Notes under the pieces: generated by a model
Database searches by the model: none
What the model saw: only the letters and a program-made list of their open reading frames with translations
Told to the model about the DNA's origin: nothing
Shown here: piece by piece, positions 33,204-42,225 of the stretch
Position numbering within the stretch: the first letter of the stretch is position 1
How the letters are laid out: each line of letters starts with the position of its first letter
Translations under genes and position numbers: made by a program
NCBI RefSeq assembly: GCF_004310295.1
Contig: NZ_SISB01000004.1
Location: 124,001 to 188,000, forward strand
DNA length: 64,000 nt
Direction: 5' to 3'
Origin: Pseudomonas sp. BGI-2
Lineage (GTDB): Bacteria; Pseudomonadota; Gammaproteobacteria; Pseudomonadales; Pseudomonadaceae

Positions 33204-34898
33204 ATGTACGCAGCCGTGCGTTCGTCTTTTGCCCTGGCCTGCACTCTGCCCCTGGTGTTCTGTACGGTTGCCGCCCAGCCGCTGCTTGATCCGCTGGACA
33301 CTCTCATGCGCATCAACCACAACTACAACACCCTCAAGGACGCTTGCCAGGAACCCGATACCGGTGCCGCGCGTGGTCTCTACTACTGCAGCGGCGTGAC
33401 CTTGCGCATGGTCAACGACGGACCCTTCAACCCTTGGGACTACAGCCCCTACGCGATCAAGATCGGCGCGACTTCCTATTCATGTATCCGCAAGGATCTG
33501 AGCACCCGAATCCTCGTTCACCCGGCCGGTTTCGTCCTGCGAACTCCAACAGATGCTGCAGCCTTGAGCTTACCGGTGAAGGAGCAGGGCTGGACCTGCA
33601 TCTTCGCCTTCGATGGTGGTACCGGGCCGGAGCGCAAATGGTACGGCTGCGGCTTTTTCGACAGCCGCGAGCCTCCGCGCGCGGCCCAGGGCGTGATGAA
33701 CAACCGCAATTCCGCCATCGCCTACGGCACCTGCGCGGAAGCCGGGGTGAGCACCGCCGAGCAATGGACCCAGAAATACACCGGGCTGTGGAAGGGACCG
33801 ATACAACAAAGCCAGTGCTCCTGGAACGCGGAAAAACCCAGCGACTGGAACGCCATGATTCAGGTTCACGAGTCCCGGCCGAACACTACCAACAAGGACC
33901 CCTTCTCCTTCAGTGGCCAGGTCAACGAGTTCATGTTGAAGAATGCCTCGGCAACCAACGACGGCAGCGAAAACATGAAACACATCGATGCCTTCATCTA
34001 CAACGTCAACAGCACGCAGAACTTCGCCACCCGCGGTGACCAGGCACCCCCGAAACCGGAGAATGGCCTGACCAGCGCGCGCAACTTCCAGAAGAAACTC
34101 CAGGCCCAGGGCTACAGCGTGCCGATCCTGCGGCTGGATTTCACCAAGCCTGCGGAGCAGCGTTTCAGCTATGTCGCCGCCGACCAGGCGATAGACCTGA
34201 CGGTTGCCGGCGGGGCAGAGCCCGCGCCGGTCGTACCCGCGCCCAAGTACATCGCTTCCGCGACCTGGGTCGAGCGTTACGACCCGGGCAGCAAGAAAAA
34301 CGAATGGTCCCTCAAGGTCACACCCAGCGCCCCGGGCAAGGCGATTCAGGCCAGCGACCAGGACGCCTTGTACAAGGAACTGTTCGAGCTGCGTGGGGCC
34401 GATAGCCAGTGGCGCGACAACGAGAAATCACCGGGCAGCATGCGCCAGCAACTGAGCTGTCTGATCCAGAACTATCCGGCCAAGACCGAATGGAACCTGG
34501 AGCCTTTCCGCCCCAATGTCAGTCCCCAGGACGCGGCCAAGGCTGGTTGCAACCCACTGCCCCTTCAGGCACCGCAATACATCGCCTCTGCCGACTGGGT
34601 CAAGCGTTACGACCCCGGCACCCGCAAGGATGAGTGGACCTTGAGCGTGGTGCCCACGGCGGCGGGTCGCGCCTTGCCCAACGAGCAGGCCGTGGCTCTG
34701 TACGACCAGCTGTTCGCCCTCAAAGGCGCGGATAGCAACTGGCGTGACAATGAACATTCTGCCGGCAGCATGCGCCAGCAATTGAGCTGCGTCGTGGCCA
34801 ATTACCGCAGCAAGACGCCTTGGAATCTCGAGCCTTTCAGGCCTGCGTTGTCGGACAGCGAGACTCGGGCCGCGGGTTGCAACCCGGTCCCGCGTTAA
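33204..34898 (+). CDS. exported halovibrin/DUF2599-like protein, two C-terminal repeats
   Basis: The ATG at 33204 (MYAAVRSSFALACTLPLVFC) starts a signal peptide; an upstream in-frame ATG at 33096 would bury it. Product 564 residues. The N-terminal part (LYYCSGVTLRMVNDGPFNPW, AYGTCAEAG...QQSQCSWNA) resembles HvnC-type halovibrin proteins. The C-terminal part has two copies of a 110-residue module of the DUF2599 kind: YIASATWVERYDPG...MRQQLSCLIQNYP...WNLEPFRPN and YIASADWVKRYDPG...MRQQLSCVVANYR...WNLEPFRPA. Secreted; enzymatic activity not shown. Confidence 0.65.
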   Translation: MYAAVRSSFALACTLPLVFCTVAAQPLLDPLDTLMRINHNYNTLKDACQEPDTGAARGLYYCSGVTLRMVNDGPFNPWDYSPYAIKIGATSYSCIRKDLSTRILVHPAGFVLRTPTDAAALSLPVKEQGWTCIFAFDGGTGPERKWYGCGFFDSREPPRAAQGVMNNRNSAIAYGTCAEAGVSTAEQWTQKYTGLWKGPIQQSQCSWNAEKPSDWNAMIQVHESRPNTTNKDPFSFSGQVNEFMLKNASATNDGSENMKHIDAFIYNVNSTQNFATRGDQAPPKPENGLTSARNFQKKLQAQGYSVPILRLDFTKPAEQRFSYVAADQAIDLTVAGGAEPAPVVPAPKYIASATWVERYDPGSKKNEWSLKVTPSAPGKAIQASDQDALYKELFELRGADSQWRDNEKSPGSMRQQLSCLIQNYPAKTEWNLEPFRPNVSPQDAAKAGCNPLPLQAPQYIASADWVKRYDPGTRKDEWTLSVVPTAAGRALPNEQAVALYDQLFALKGADSNWRDNEHSAGSMRQQLSCVVANYRSKTPWNLEPFRPALSDSETRAAGCNPVPR

Positions 34899-34932
34899 AG
34901 GTGTGTTTTGGCTAATCAAGGAGATGCAAGCC

Positions 34933-36171
34933 ATGAAAAAACGTCTGAACAGGATCGCCCCATTACTCATGTTTGCGCTGCTGGTTCAGGCGACATGGGC
35001 CCATGCCGAGTCATGCGAAGAGACACTAAAAAAGGTTGAAACGTTGTACAACAAAACAGTCGATAGTTGCGGGCCGGATCCAGCGTCGGACTGCTCGGGA
35101 TTGATGATCAGGGGCACGCATCGGGCCGACCCGGCAAAGGGGCAGAAATGGGATGTATGGAATCCAAGCCCGACAGCAATAGAGAAGGGTACTTTTGCCG
35201 CCTCTTATATGCGTGCCGACGGCATCAGTTATGAAGATCCTGGCATGAGCACCCAGAACGGCTACCTCATCGCTCCAATAGATCTGGTACGCGATCCCGA
35301 GACGCCGGTGCATGTCTACTGTGCGTTTCCTAATGACGCCTGGACCGACTTTCGAAATGACCGAGGCTGTGGAAACAACAAAAACACCACACAGACCGAA
35401 GCCGTATGCCAGGCCATGGCGCCACCAATCCTCAGCCCGAATGCCTGGGTCGCGCATTTCACCAGGTTCAGCAACGACAAAAAGCAGGACCAGTTGCAGT
35501 GTGGCTTCAATATGCGCAACCCCATGAGCAGCAAGGATCGGGTAGACGCCTTTCGCAACTTCATGGGGGCAAGGAAAGTCATCAATAGCCGTGAGTTTCA
35601 AACCCAGACAGAGTTACGCTTGGGCAACCCTAAAGACGACGAGCTACCGATTCTGGCTTTTTTTGTCAGCGATCAACGTGGATTGAACGATGCCATGGCC
35701 AATCAGCGGGACTATAAAGCCAAGACGGGCAAGGATCGCAACATCGTCAAGATTGATTTCCCCAGAACCCCGACCAGCAAGGCCACCTTCTCGTGCGTCA
35801 AAACCACGCAGCCGCCGACGCAACAATTCTGTGACAAGTACATCGAATCAAGCACCTGGGTACAACGTCCCGATCCAGTGCTAGGGCCGAACACCTGGTC
35901 GCTTTCGGTAGTGCCTACCGCTTGCGGCCGCGCTATCAAGGATGATCAGACCGACAGAATGTTTGCCGAGTTGTACAACAAGCATAAAAACGATGAGCAA
36001 TGGCGGCAGTACAGCGTCAATGGCGGGTCACTCCGCCGGCAAATGGTATGTCATCTGGCGGCAACCTTCGACGACAGGCCTGCCAGGAACAAGCCCGAAT
36101 GGAACCTTGAACCGGCACGGCCTTACGTCGACCAAGCCACGGCTGTAGCGAAGGACTGTAATCCTTACTGA
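34933..36171 (+). CDS. exported halovibrin/DUF2599-like protein, one C-terminal repeat
   Basis: The ATG at 34933 (MKKRLNRIAPLLMFALLVQA) with AAGGAG upstream starts a signal peptide; 412 residues. Same design as the preceding gene: halovibrin-like body (SDCSGLMIRGTH, AYLCQAMAP-like VCQAMAPPILSPNAW, RLGNPKDDELPILAFF) and one module YIESSTWVQRPDPVLGPNTW...MVCHLAAT...WNLEPARPY. The module here is only partly like the repeats upstream. Likely paralogues from an old duplication, 34 bp apart, so one operon. Confidence 0.65.
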   Translation: MKKRLNRIAPLLMFALLVQATWAHAESCEETLKKVETLYNKTVDSCGPDPASDCSGLMIRGTHRADPAKGQKWDVWNPSPTAIEKGTFAASYMRADGISYEDPGMSTQNGYLIAPIDLVRDPETPVHVYCAFPNDAWTDFRNDRGCGNNKNTTQTEAVCQAMAPPILSPNAWVAHFTRFSNDKKQDQLQCGFNMRNPMSSKDRVDAFRNFMGARKVINSREFQTQTELRLGNPKDDELPILAFFVSDQRGLNDAMANQRDYKAKTGKDRNIVKIDFPRTPTSKATFSCVKTTQPPTQQFCDKYIESSTWVQRPDPVLGPNTWSLSVVPTACGRAIKDDQTDRMFAELYNKHKNDEQWRQYSVNGGSLRRQMVCHLAATFDDRPARNKPEWNLEPARPYVDQATAVAKDCNPY

Positions 36172-36194
36172 GGCTTTTTAGCGGCGAAACCTGA

Positions 36195-36260
36195 TCTACC
36201 GATACCCCAGTATCGGCAGATTACCCACCACAAAAAAAACGGCCCGAAGGCCGTTTTTTG
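36195..36260. terminator. bidirectional terminator between halovibrin-like gene and braG
   Basis: AAAAAACGGCCCGAAGGCCGTTTTTT (36234-36259) is a symmetric hairpin with T tracts on both strands. A second hairpin, CCGATACCCCAGTATCGG, lies just before it (36199-36216). Confidence 0.85.
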
Positions 36261-36274
36261 TTTACCGCAAAGAC

Positions 36275-36976
36275 TCAACCACCCAGATACGCTTCACGTA
36301 CTTTCGGATCAGTCAGCAGTGCTTCGCCAGTGCCTGTCATCACCACCCGGCCGTTCTCCAGAACGTAGGCACGGTCGGCAATTTTCAGCGCCTGGTTGGC
36401 GTTCTGCTCTACCAGGAACACGGTCACGCCATCCTTGCGCAGCTGTTCGATGATGTCGAAGATCTGCTGGATGATGATCGGTGCCAGGCCCAACGATGGC
36501 TCGTCGAGCAGCAGCAGCTTGGGTTTGCTCATCAGCGCACGGCCAATGGCGAGCATTTGCTGTTCGCCGCCGGACATGGTGCCGCCGCGTTGGGCAAAGC
36601 GTTCTTTCAGGCGTGGGAAAAGCCCGAGAACCTTGTCCATCTGTTCCTGATAATCGCCCTTGTTGGTAAAGAATCCGCCCATGGACAGGTTCTCTTCCAC
36701 GGTCAGACGGGCAAACACCCGACGACCTTCCGGCACCACCGCGATGCTTTTACGCATGATCTGCGAGGAGTCCTGGCCGACGAGTTCCTCACCCATGTAG
36801 CGGATGCTGCCGCTGTGGGCTTGCGGCGAACCGCAGAGGGTCATCAGCAGGGTCGACTTGCCGGCACCGTTGGCGCCGATCAGGGTCACGATCTCGCCCT
36901 GACGGACTTCGACGTTGACGCTGTGCAGCGCCTGGATCTTGCCGTAGAAGGTGGAAACGTTTTCGAATTGCAGCAT
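36275..36976 (-). CDS. braG: branched-chain amino-acid ABC transporter, ATPase LivF/BraG
   Basis: A 233-residue ATPase. Walker A GANGAGKSTL, Q-loop, signature TMSGGEQQMLAIGRAL, Walker B LLLLDEPSLGLAP and H-loop VEQN. It powers uptake of Leu/Ile/Val by the BraDE channel together with BraF. Last gene of the minus-strand bra operon; starts directly after braF. Confidence 0.93.
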   Translation of the reverse strand: MLQFENVSTFYGKIQALHSVNVEVRQGEIVTLIGANGAGKSTLLMTLCGSPQAHSGSIRYMGEELVGQDSSQIMRKSIAVVPEGRRVFARLTVEENLSMGGFFTNKGDYQEQMDKVLGLFPRLKERFAQRGGTMSGGEQQMLAIGRALMSKPKLLLLDEPSLGLAPIIIQQIFDIIEQLRKDGVTVFLVEQNANQALKIADRAYVLENGRVVMTGTGEALLTDPKVREAYLGG

Positions 36977-37744
36977 TTACGCTTCCCCCAGGTAGGCTTT
37001 GATCACTTCGGGATTGTCGCGGATCTGTTCCGGTGTGCCGTTGGCCAGGGGCGTGCCCTGGTTGATCACGACGATGTGGTCGGAAATGCTCATGACCAGT
37101 TTCATGTCATGTTCGATCAGCAGCACGGTGACGTTGTGCTCTTCACGCAGCATGCTGATCAGCGCCTTCAGGTCCTCGGTTTCCTTCGGGTTCAGGCCGG
37201 CGGCCGGTTCGTCGAGCATGAGGATCCGCGGGCGGGTCATCATGCAGCGGGCGATTTCCAGACGACGTTGCTGACCGTAGGCCAGGGTGCCGGCCGGGCG
37301 GTTGGCGAACTGCGTGAGGTTGACCTTCTCCAGCCAGAACTCGGCGAATTCCATGGCCTCGCGCTCGCTTTTGCGGAACGACGGGGTCTTGAACAGGCCG
37401 GACAGGAAGTTGGTGTTCAGGTGACGGTGCTGGGCGATCAAGAGGTTCTCGACCGCGGTCATGTCTTTGAACAACCGTACGTTCTGGAAGGTCCGCACCA
37501 CGCCTTTGAGGGCGATCTTGTGGCCCGGCAGGCCTTCTATCGGTTCGCCGTCCAGCAGGATGCTGCCGCCGCTCGGCTTGTAGAAGCCGGTCAGGCAGTT
37601 GAACACGGTGGTCTTGCCCGCACCGTTGGGGCCGATCAGCGCCACGACCTGTTTTTCGTGCACGGTCAGGGCCACACCGTTGACCGCCAGCAAGCCGCCG
37701 AAGCGCATGCTCAGATTTTCGACTTTAAGGATCTCGCGGCTCAT
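36977..37744 (-). CDS. braF: branched-chain amino-acid ABC transporter, ATPase LivG/BraF
   Basis: A 255-residue ATPase. Walker [12 protein letters not shown], signature [15 protein letters not shown], Walker [14 protein letters not shown] and the switch His in [11 protein letters not shown]. Partner of BraG. Overlaps braE by 4 bp. LivG-type long C-terminus with [18 protein letters not shown]. Confidence 0.93.
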   Translation of the reverse strand: MSREILKVENLSMRFGGLLAVNGVALTVHEKQVVALIGPNGAGKTTVFNCLTGFYKPSGGSILLDGEPIEGLPGHKIALKGVVRTFQNVRLFKDMTAVENLLIAQHRHLNTNFLSGLFKTPSFRKSEREAMEFAEFWLEKVNLTQFANRPAGTLAYGQQRRLEIARCMMTRPRILMLDEPAAGLNPKETEDLKALISMLREEHNVTVLLIEHDMKLVMSISDHIVVINQGTPLANGTPEQIRDNPEVIKAYLGEA

Positions 37745-38997
37745 TTGCGCAGCTCCATGTGAGGACGTTGCATGGGCAGCAGGCCTTGAGGACGCCAGAT
37801 CATCATCAGCACCATCAAGGCGCCGAACATCAACATGCGGTACTCACTGAACTCACGCATCATTTCAGGCAGCAGGATCATCACCACGGCCGCGAGGATC
37901 ACGCCCAGCTGCGAGCCCATGCCACCCAATACGACGATGGCGAGAATGATCGCCGACTCGATGAAGGTGAACGACTCCGGTGTCACCAGGCCCTGACGGG
38001 CAGCGAAGAAGCTGCCGGCAAAACCGGCGAAGCTGGCGCCCAAGGTGAAGGCCGAGAGCTTGATGACCGTAGGATTGAGACCCAGCGCACGGCAGGCGAT
38101 TTCGTCTTCACGCAACGCTTCCCAGGCACGCCCCAGCGGCATGCGCAGCAAGCGGTTGATGACGAACAGCGCGCCAAGGGCCAGCAACAGGGCAACCAGG
38201 TACAGGAAAATTACCTTGTTGATCGAGTTGTAAGCGATGCCGAAGTACTCGTGGAACGTCTGCATGCCTTCGGCCGCTTTACGTTCGAAGGTCAGGCCGA
38301 AGAACGTCGGCTTCTCGATGTTGCTGATGCCGTTCGGGCCACCGGTGAGGCCGGTCAGGTTACGCAGGAACAGACGGATGATTTCACCGAAGCCCAGGGT
38401 CACGATCGCCAGGTAGTCACCGCGCAGGCGCAGTACCGGGAAGCCAAGCAGGAAGCCGAAGGTGGCCGCCATCAGGCCGGCGATCGGCAGGCAGATCCAG
38501 AAGCTCAAACCGTAGTAGTGCGACAGCAGCGCATAACTGTAGGCACCGACGGCATAGAAACCGACGTAACCCAGGTCGAGCAGACCGGCCAGGCCGACCA
38601 CAATGTTCAGGCCCAGGCCGAGCATCACGTAGATCAGCACCAGGGTGGCAATATCCACCGCACCGCGAGAGCCGAAGAACGGCCAGACCAGGGCGCCGGC
38701 GATCAACGCAATGATGATCCAGCGCTGAGTGGTCGGCAGGGTCAGGAAGTTACTGGCCTTGGCCGGAATCAGCGGCATGCTGGGCGAAGAGCGCCAGGCC
38801 GAGCTGATCTGCTGATCGAACAGCACACGCAGGAACATCAGGACCGAGCACACGGCGATGGTGATCAGTGTTGCATTGCTGGTGCCATGGACTTCGAGGT
38901 TGATGCCGACGATGGTCAGCTTCAGACCCAGTACCGGGTAGGCAACTGCCCATACCAGCAAGGCGCTGAACAACGCCTGTTTAAGATTCCTAGTCAT
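37741..38997 (-). CDS. braE: branched-chain amino-acid permease LivM/BraE
   Basis: A 418-residue permease with about ten membrane helices. The N-terminal 90 residues ([20 protein letters not shown]) are the extra helix region of LivM homologues, followed by [34 protein letters not shown], the family signature (residues about 117-150). Forms the channel with BraD. Overlaps braD by 4 bp. Confidence 0.93.
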   Translation of the reverse strand: MTRNLKQALFSALLVWAVAYPVLGLKLTIVGINLEVHGTSNATLITIAVCSVLMFLRVLFDQQISSAWRSSPSMPLIPAKASNFLTLPTTQRWIIIALIAGALVWPFFGSRGAVDIATLVLIYVMLGLGLNIVVGLAGLLDLGYVGFYAVGAYSYALLSHYYGLSFWICLPIAGLMAATFGFLLGFPVLRLRGDYLAIVTLGFGEIIRLFLRNLTGLTGGPNGISNIEKPTFFGLTFERKAAEGMQTFHEYFGIAYNSINKVIFLYLVALLLALGALFVINRLLRMPLGRAWEALREDEIACRALGLNPTVIKLSAFTLGASFAGFAGSFFAARQGLVTPESFTFIESAIILAIVVLGGMGSQLGVILAAVVMILLPEMMREFSEYRMLMFGALMVLMMIWRPQGLLPMQRPHMELRK

Positions 38998-39917
38998 ACT
39001 TTCTCAACCTCCGGACGGCCCAGCAGGCCGGTTGGCCGGAACAACAACACCAGAACCAGCAGGCCGAACGCCACAACGTCCTTGTACTGGTCGCCGAAGA
39101 TATCGGCACCGAAAGCTTCCGCGACACCGAGCACCAGCCCGCCGAGCATGGCGCCGGGGATGCTGCCGATACCGCCCAGTACCGCGGCAGTGAAGGCCTT
39201 GAGGCCGACGAGGAAACCGGCGTTCGGGTTGATCACGCCGTATTGCATGCTCAACAGCACAGCCGCGATGGCCGCCAGTGCAGCACCGATGACGAAGGTC
39301 AGGGCGATGATGTTGTTGGTGTTGATACCCAGCAGGTTGGCCATCTTGATGTCTTCGGCGCAGGCACGGCAGGCGCGACCCAGACGAGAGCGGGAGATGA
39401 ACAGCGTCAGGCCGAGCATGGCGACCAGGGTCACCACGAACACCACTATTTGCATGTAGGAAATCAGCACTTCATGTGCGCCACCTGGCCCGAAGGCAAA
39501 GTTGCCCGGGATCAGGTTGGGGATGGATTTGTCCTTGGAGTCTTGCGCGAGCAGAACCGTGTTCTGCAGGAAGATCGACATGCCGATGGCGGAAATCAGC
39601 GGGATCAGACGGTTGCTGCCGCGCAGGGGGCGGTAGGCGATCCGTTCGATGCTGTAACCGTAGGCACTGGTCACGACAATGGTCGCGAGGAAAGCGGCAG
39701 TCATCAACAGCGGAACACTGTCGAGTCCCAGCATGGCCAGCCCGGCGATGGCGATGAACGCCACGTAGGAGCCGATCATGTACACCTCGCCGTGGGCGAA
39801 GTTGATCATTCCAATGATGCCGTAAACCATCGTATAGCCGATGGCGATCAGGGCATACGTACTGCCAATGGTCAGACCATTAACCAGTTGTTGGAAAAAG
39901 TGATAGATGTCAGGCAT
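38994..39917 (-). CDS. braD: branched-chain amino-acid permease LivH/BraD
   Basis: A 307-residue permease with eight or more helices. [20 protein letters not shown] and [21 protein letters not shown] are the LivH signature. The C-terminus [21 protein letters not shown] is typical. Follows braC by 230 bp, which contains a terminator for braC but evidently allows some read-through or an internal promoter. Confidence 0.93.
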   Translation of the reverse strand: MPDIYHFFQQLVNGLTIGSTYALIAIGYTMVYGIIGMINFAHGEVYMIGSYVAFIAIAGLAMLGLDSVPLLMTAAFLATIVVTSAYGYSIERIAYRPLRGSNRLIPLISAIGMSIFLQNTVLLAQDSKDKSIPNLIPGNFAFGPGGAHEVLISYMQIVVFVVTLVAMLGLTLFISRSRLGRACRACAEDIKMANLLGINTNNIIALTFVIGAALAAIAAVLLSMQYGVINPNAGFLVGLKAFTAAVLGGIGSIPGAMLGGLVLGVAEAFGADIFGDQYKDVVAFGLLVLVLLFRPTGLLGRPEVEKV

Positions 39918-40099
39918 TACAGCGCTCCTAAAAACCTGATACGCATTTCACTGGTGGAGTCATTTTCCCGCTCGAGCCCCGTGGATCTGCATCCACTTCG
40001 AACGCGAGGTTTGCCAGCGAACCGCTGATGACGGTTTTGAGATTTTCAGGTGGGGAGACTGGCGGATCACGCCAGCGCGGCCCTATACGTTCGTAAAAC

Positions 40100-40127
40100 A
40101 AAGCCCACGGCACGCCGTGGGCTTTAT
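40100..40127 (-). terminator. terminator after braC
   Basis: GCCCACGGCGTGCCGTGGGC followed by TTTGTTTTA on the minus strand. It would reduce expression of braDEFG relative to the binding protein, a common arrangement. Confidence 0.85.
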
Positions 40128-40149
40128 TGGCAGTCAGTTTGGCCGCGCC

Positions 40150-41277
40150 TTACTGAGGTTTTGCTTCAGTTTTAGGTTTGCCGAAGTGCCACTCGTAAAC
40201 CACAAATTTGAAGTCTTTCAGGTCGCCCTTGTCGTCGAAGGCCAAGTCGCCGGTAGGCGTCTTGAAGGTGCCTGCGTGGATGGCAGCAGCCACTTTGGCA
40301 GTGTCTTCGGACTTGGCGGCCTTGATGCCGTCGGCAATCACGGTCACAGCCGAGTAGGCCGGGAACACGAACGGACCGCTCGGGTCTTCTTTCTTCGCTT
40401 TGAACGCATCAGCCAGGGCGATGTTGGCCGGATCCTGGTCGAAGGATTTCGGCAGAGTTACCAGCAGACCTTCGGAAGCGTCCTTGGCGATCTGCGAAAT
40501 CGAGTCGTTACCCACGCCTTCCGGTCCCATGAACTTGGCTTTCAGACCTTTTTCCTGTGCTTGACGCAGGATCAGACCCAGCTCCGGGTGGTAGCCGCCG
40601 TAGTAGACGAAGTCAACGTTGGCTTGCTTGAGCTTGGCGATCATCGAAGAGAAGTCTTTGTCGCCGGCGTTGATGCCTTCGAACACGGCAACCTTGACGC
40701 CTTTGCCTTCCAGTGTGGTTTTAACGGCGGTGGCGATGCCTTCACCGTATTGCTGTTTGTCGTGCAGAACAGCAACGATCTTCGGTTTTACGTGATCGGC
40801 GATGTAGTTACCGGCGGCAGGGCCCTGGGCGCTGTCCAGACCGATGGTGCGGAACACCATTTTGTAACCACGGGCGGTGATGTCCGGGCTGGTGGCAGCC
40901 GGGGTGATCATGATCACGCCCTCGTCTTCGTAAATGTCCGAAGCCGGTTGAGTGGAGCTGGAGCACAGGTGACCGACCACGAACTTGACGCCGTCGTTGA
41001 CGACTTTGTTCGCGACCGCTACCGCTTGTTTTGGATCACAGGCGTCATCGTATTCAACGGCGACCAGTTGCTTGCCGTCTACGCCGCCTTTGGCGTTGAT
41101 CTGTTCGATGGCCATTTTGGCGCCACTGAACTGCATGTCGCCGTATTGGGCTACAGGGCCGGTTTTAGGGCCGGCGATGCCGATCTTGATGGTGTCAGCT
41201 GCGAACGAATGGCTGGCAACCCCGGCCAGAACCATAGCGGCAAACAGTTTGGAAATCTGCTTAGTAGCCTTAGTCAT
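40150..41277 (-). CDS. braC: branched-chain amino-acid binding protein BraC
   Basis: A 375-residue periplasmic binding protein with a signal peptide (MTKATKQISKLFAAMVLAGV...SFA) and the LivJ-type start IKIGIAGPKTGPVAQYGDMQ. Two Rossmann-like lobes; VVGHLCSSSTQPASDIYEDE holds ligand contacts. It delivers Leu/Ile/Val to BraDEFG. The 340-bp upstream gap to 41617 should contain its promoter; GTGGAGC precedes the ATG. No riboswitch seen there. Confidence 0.93.
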   Translation of the reverse strand: MTKATKQISKLFAAMVLAGVASHSFAADTIKIGIAGPKTGPVAQYGDMQFSGAKMAIEQINAKGGVDGKQLVAVEYDDACDPKQAVAVANKVVNDGVKFVVGHLCSSSTQPASDIYEDEGVIMITPAATSPDITARGYKMVFRTIGLDSAQGPAAGNYIADHVKPKIVAVLHDKQQYGEGIATAVKTTLEGKGVKVAVFEGINAGDKDFSSMIAKLKQANVDFVYYGGYHPELGLILRQAQEKGLKAKFMGPEGVGNDSISQIAKDASEGLLVTLPKSFDQDPANIALADAFKAKKEDPSGPFVFPAYSAVTVIADGIKAAKSEDTAKVAAAIHAGTFKTPTGDLAFDDKGDLKDFKFVVYEWHFGKPKTEAKPQ

Positions 41278-41616
41278 AGTGCTCCACTCTTACTGTTGTA
41301 GTTTTTATAGTCCTGGCGCCGTAGCAGCAGAACCGGGTCAGATATCTTCGATATCCTCCGGAAAATGCCCCCGGCAACTGTACCGGTACAGTGTAGAGCG
41401 CCAATTGTGGGCCTGGGAAGCTGGCGCCAGGGGGCAAAACCTGAGGGTGTCGCTTTATTGAAAGAAAAAGACAGAATGGCGGCGGGGGTTATAGCTGAAA
41501 TATCAGCAATCCTTGGCTTTCCTGCTGTTTTCAATCGGTAACTCAATTGCATCCGGGTTTTTCTGCCAGACCACCAACGTTATGATTACGTCGATTTTCT
41601 TTTCCGGACAGCGCCC

Positions 41617-41922
41617 ATGAATCAAGAACCTAGCACCCTCTATGCCAAGCTGCTTGGTGAAACCGCATCTATTACCTGGAAGGAGCTTGAGCCGTTCTTC
41701 GCCAAGGGTGCCCTATTGTGGGTCGACCCCGGTCTGGATTTGATTGCTGCAGCGGAGGCAGTCGCGACTGACGAAGGCGAGAAAGTGGCTGCCTGGCTGG
41801 CCGCCGACAAGGTCGCCAAGCTGTCTGAAACGCGGGCGTTGGATCTTTTTGAGCGCGACCCTGAGCTATGGGCTGTGGTGGTTTCGCCGTGGATTCTGAT
41901 CCAGGAAAGGGCGACGAACTGA
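41617..41922 (+). CDS. DUF2288 family protein
   Basis: A 101-residue cytoplasmic protein starting MNQEPSTLYAKLLGETASIT, with ARGxL-like FAKGALLWVDPGLDLIAAAEAVATD and a C-terminal WAVVVSPWILIQE, the DUF2288 pattern. Function unknown. Confidence 0.8.
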   Translation: MNQEPSTLYAKLLGETASITWKELEPFFAKGALLWVDPGLDLIAAAEAVATDEGEKVAAWLAADKVAKLSETRALDLFERDPELWAVVVSPWILIQERATN

Positions 41923-42058
41923 CTGCCTGCACTTTTTTGGTGCGCCGAGTCGGCGACTAAAAGTGTGTAGGTGAGTAGCGTGATGGCACGTTGCCGTAGA
42001 GAAAGGCCACAGAAGGGTCTTGGCGAGGGTGACGTAAACGTAACGGGAACAGTTTATT

Positions 42059-42084
42059 GAGCAGCCTTTGGGCTGCTTAATTGT
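42059..42084 (+). terminator. rho-independent terminator
   Basis: GAGCAGCC-TTTG-GGCTGCTT then AATTGTTT. It lies 130 bp after the DUF2288 stop; nothing else is seen in that interval. The rest of the gap to 42226 is the REPIN. Confidence 0.7.
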
Positions 42085-42118
42085 TTCTGAATGTTGGGAT
42101 TTGTGGTGAAACTGATGC

Positions 42119-42208
42119 CGCTTTCGCGAGCAAGCCCGCTCCCACATTTGATCGCAATCCCTTTGGGGGAACTCGATCGAATGTGGGAGCGGGCTTGCTC
42201 GCGAAGGC
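42119..42208. repeat. REPIN
   Basis: CGAGCAAGCCCGCTCCCACA and TGTGGGAGCGGGCTTGCTCG as inverted arms about 38 bp apart; the GGGCTTGCTCG class. Confidence 0.85.
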
Positions 42209-42225
42209 GGCGACGTGGTGTCACG

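Noticed and set aside
37759..39459. 566-residue open frame antisense to braE/braD
   Set aside because: Low-complexity Gln/His/Ala-rich shadow of two permease genes.
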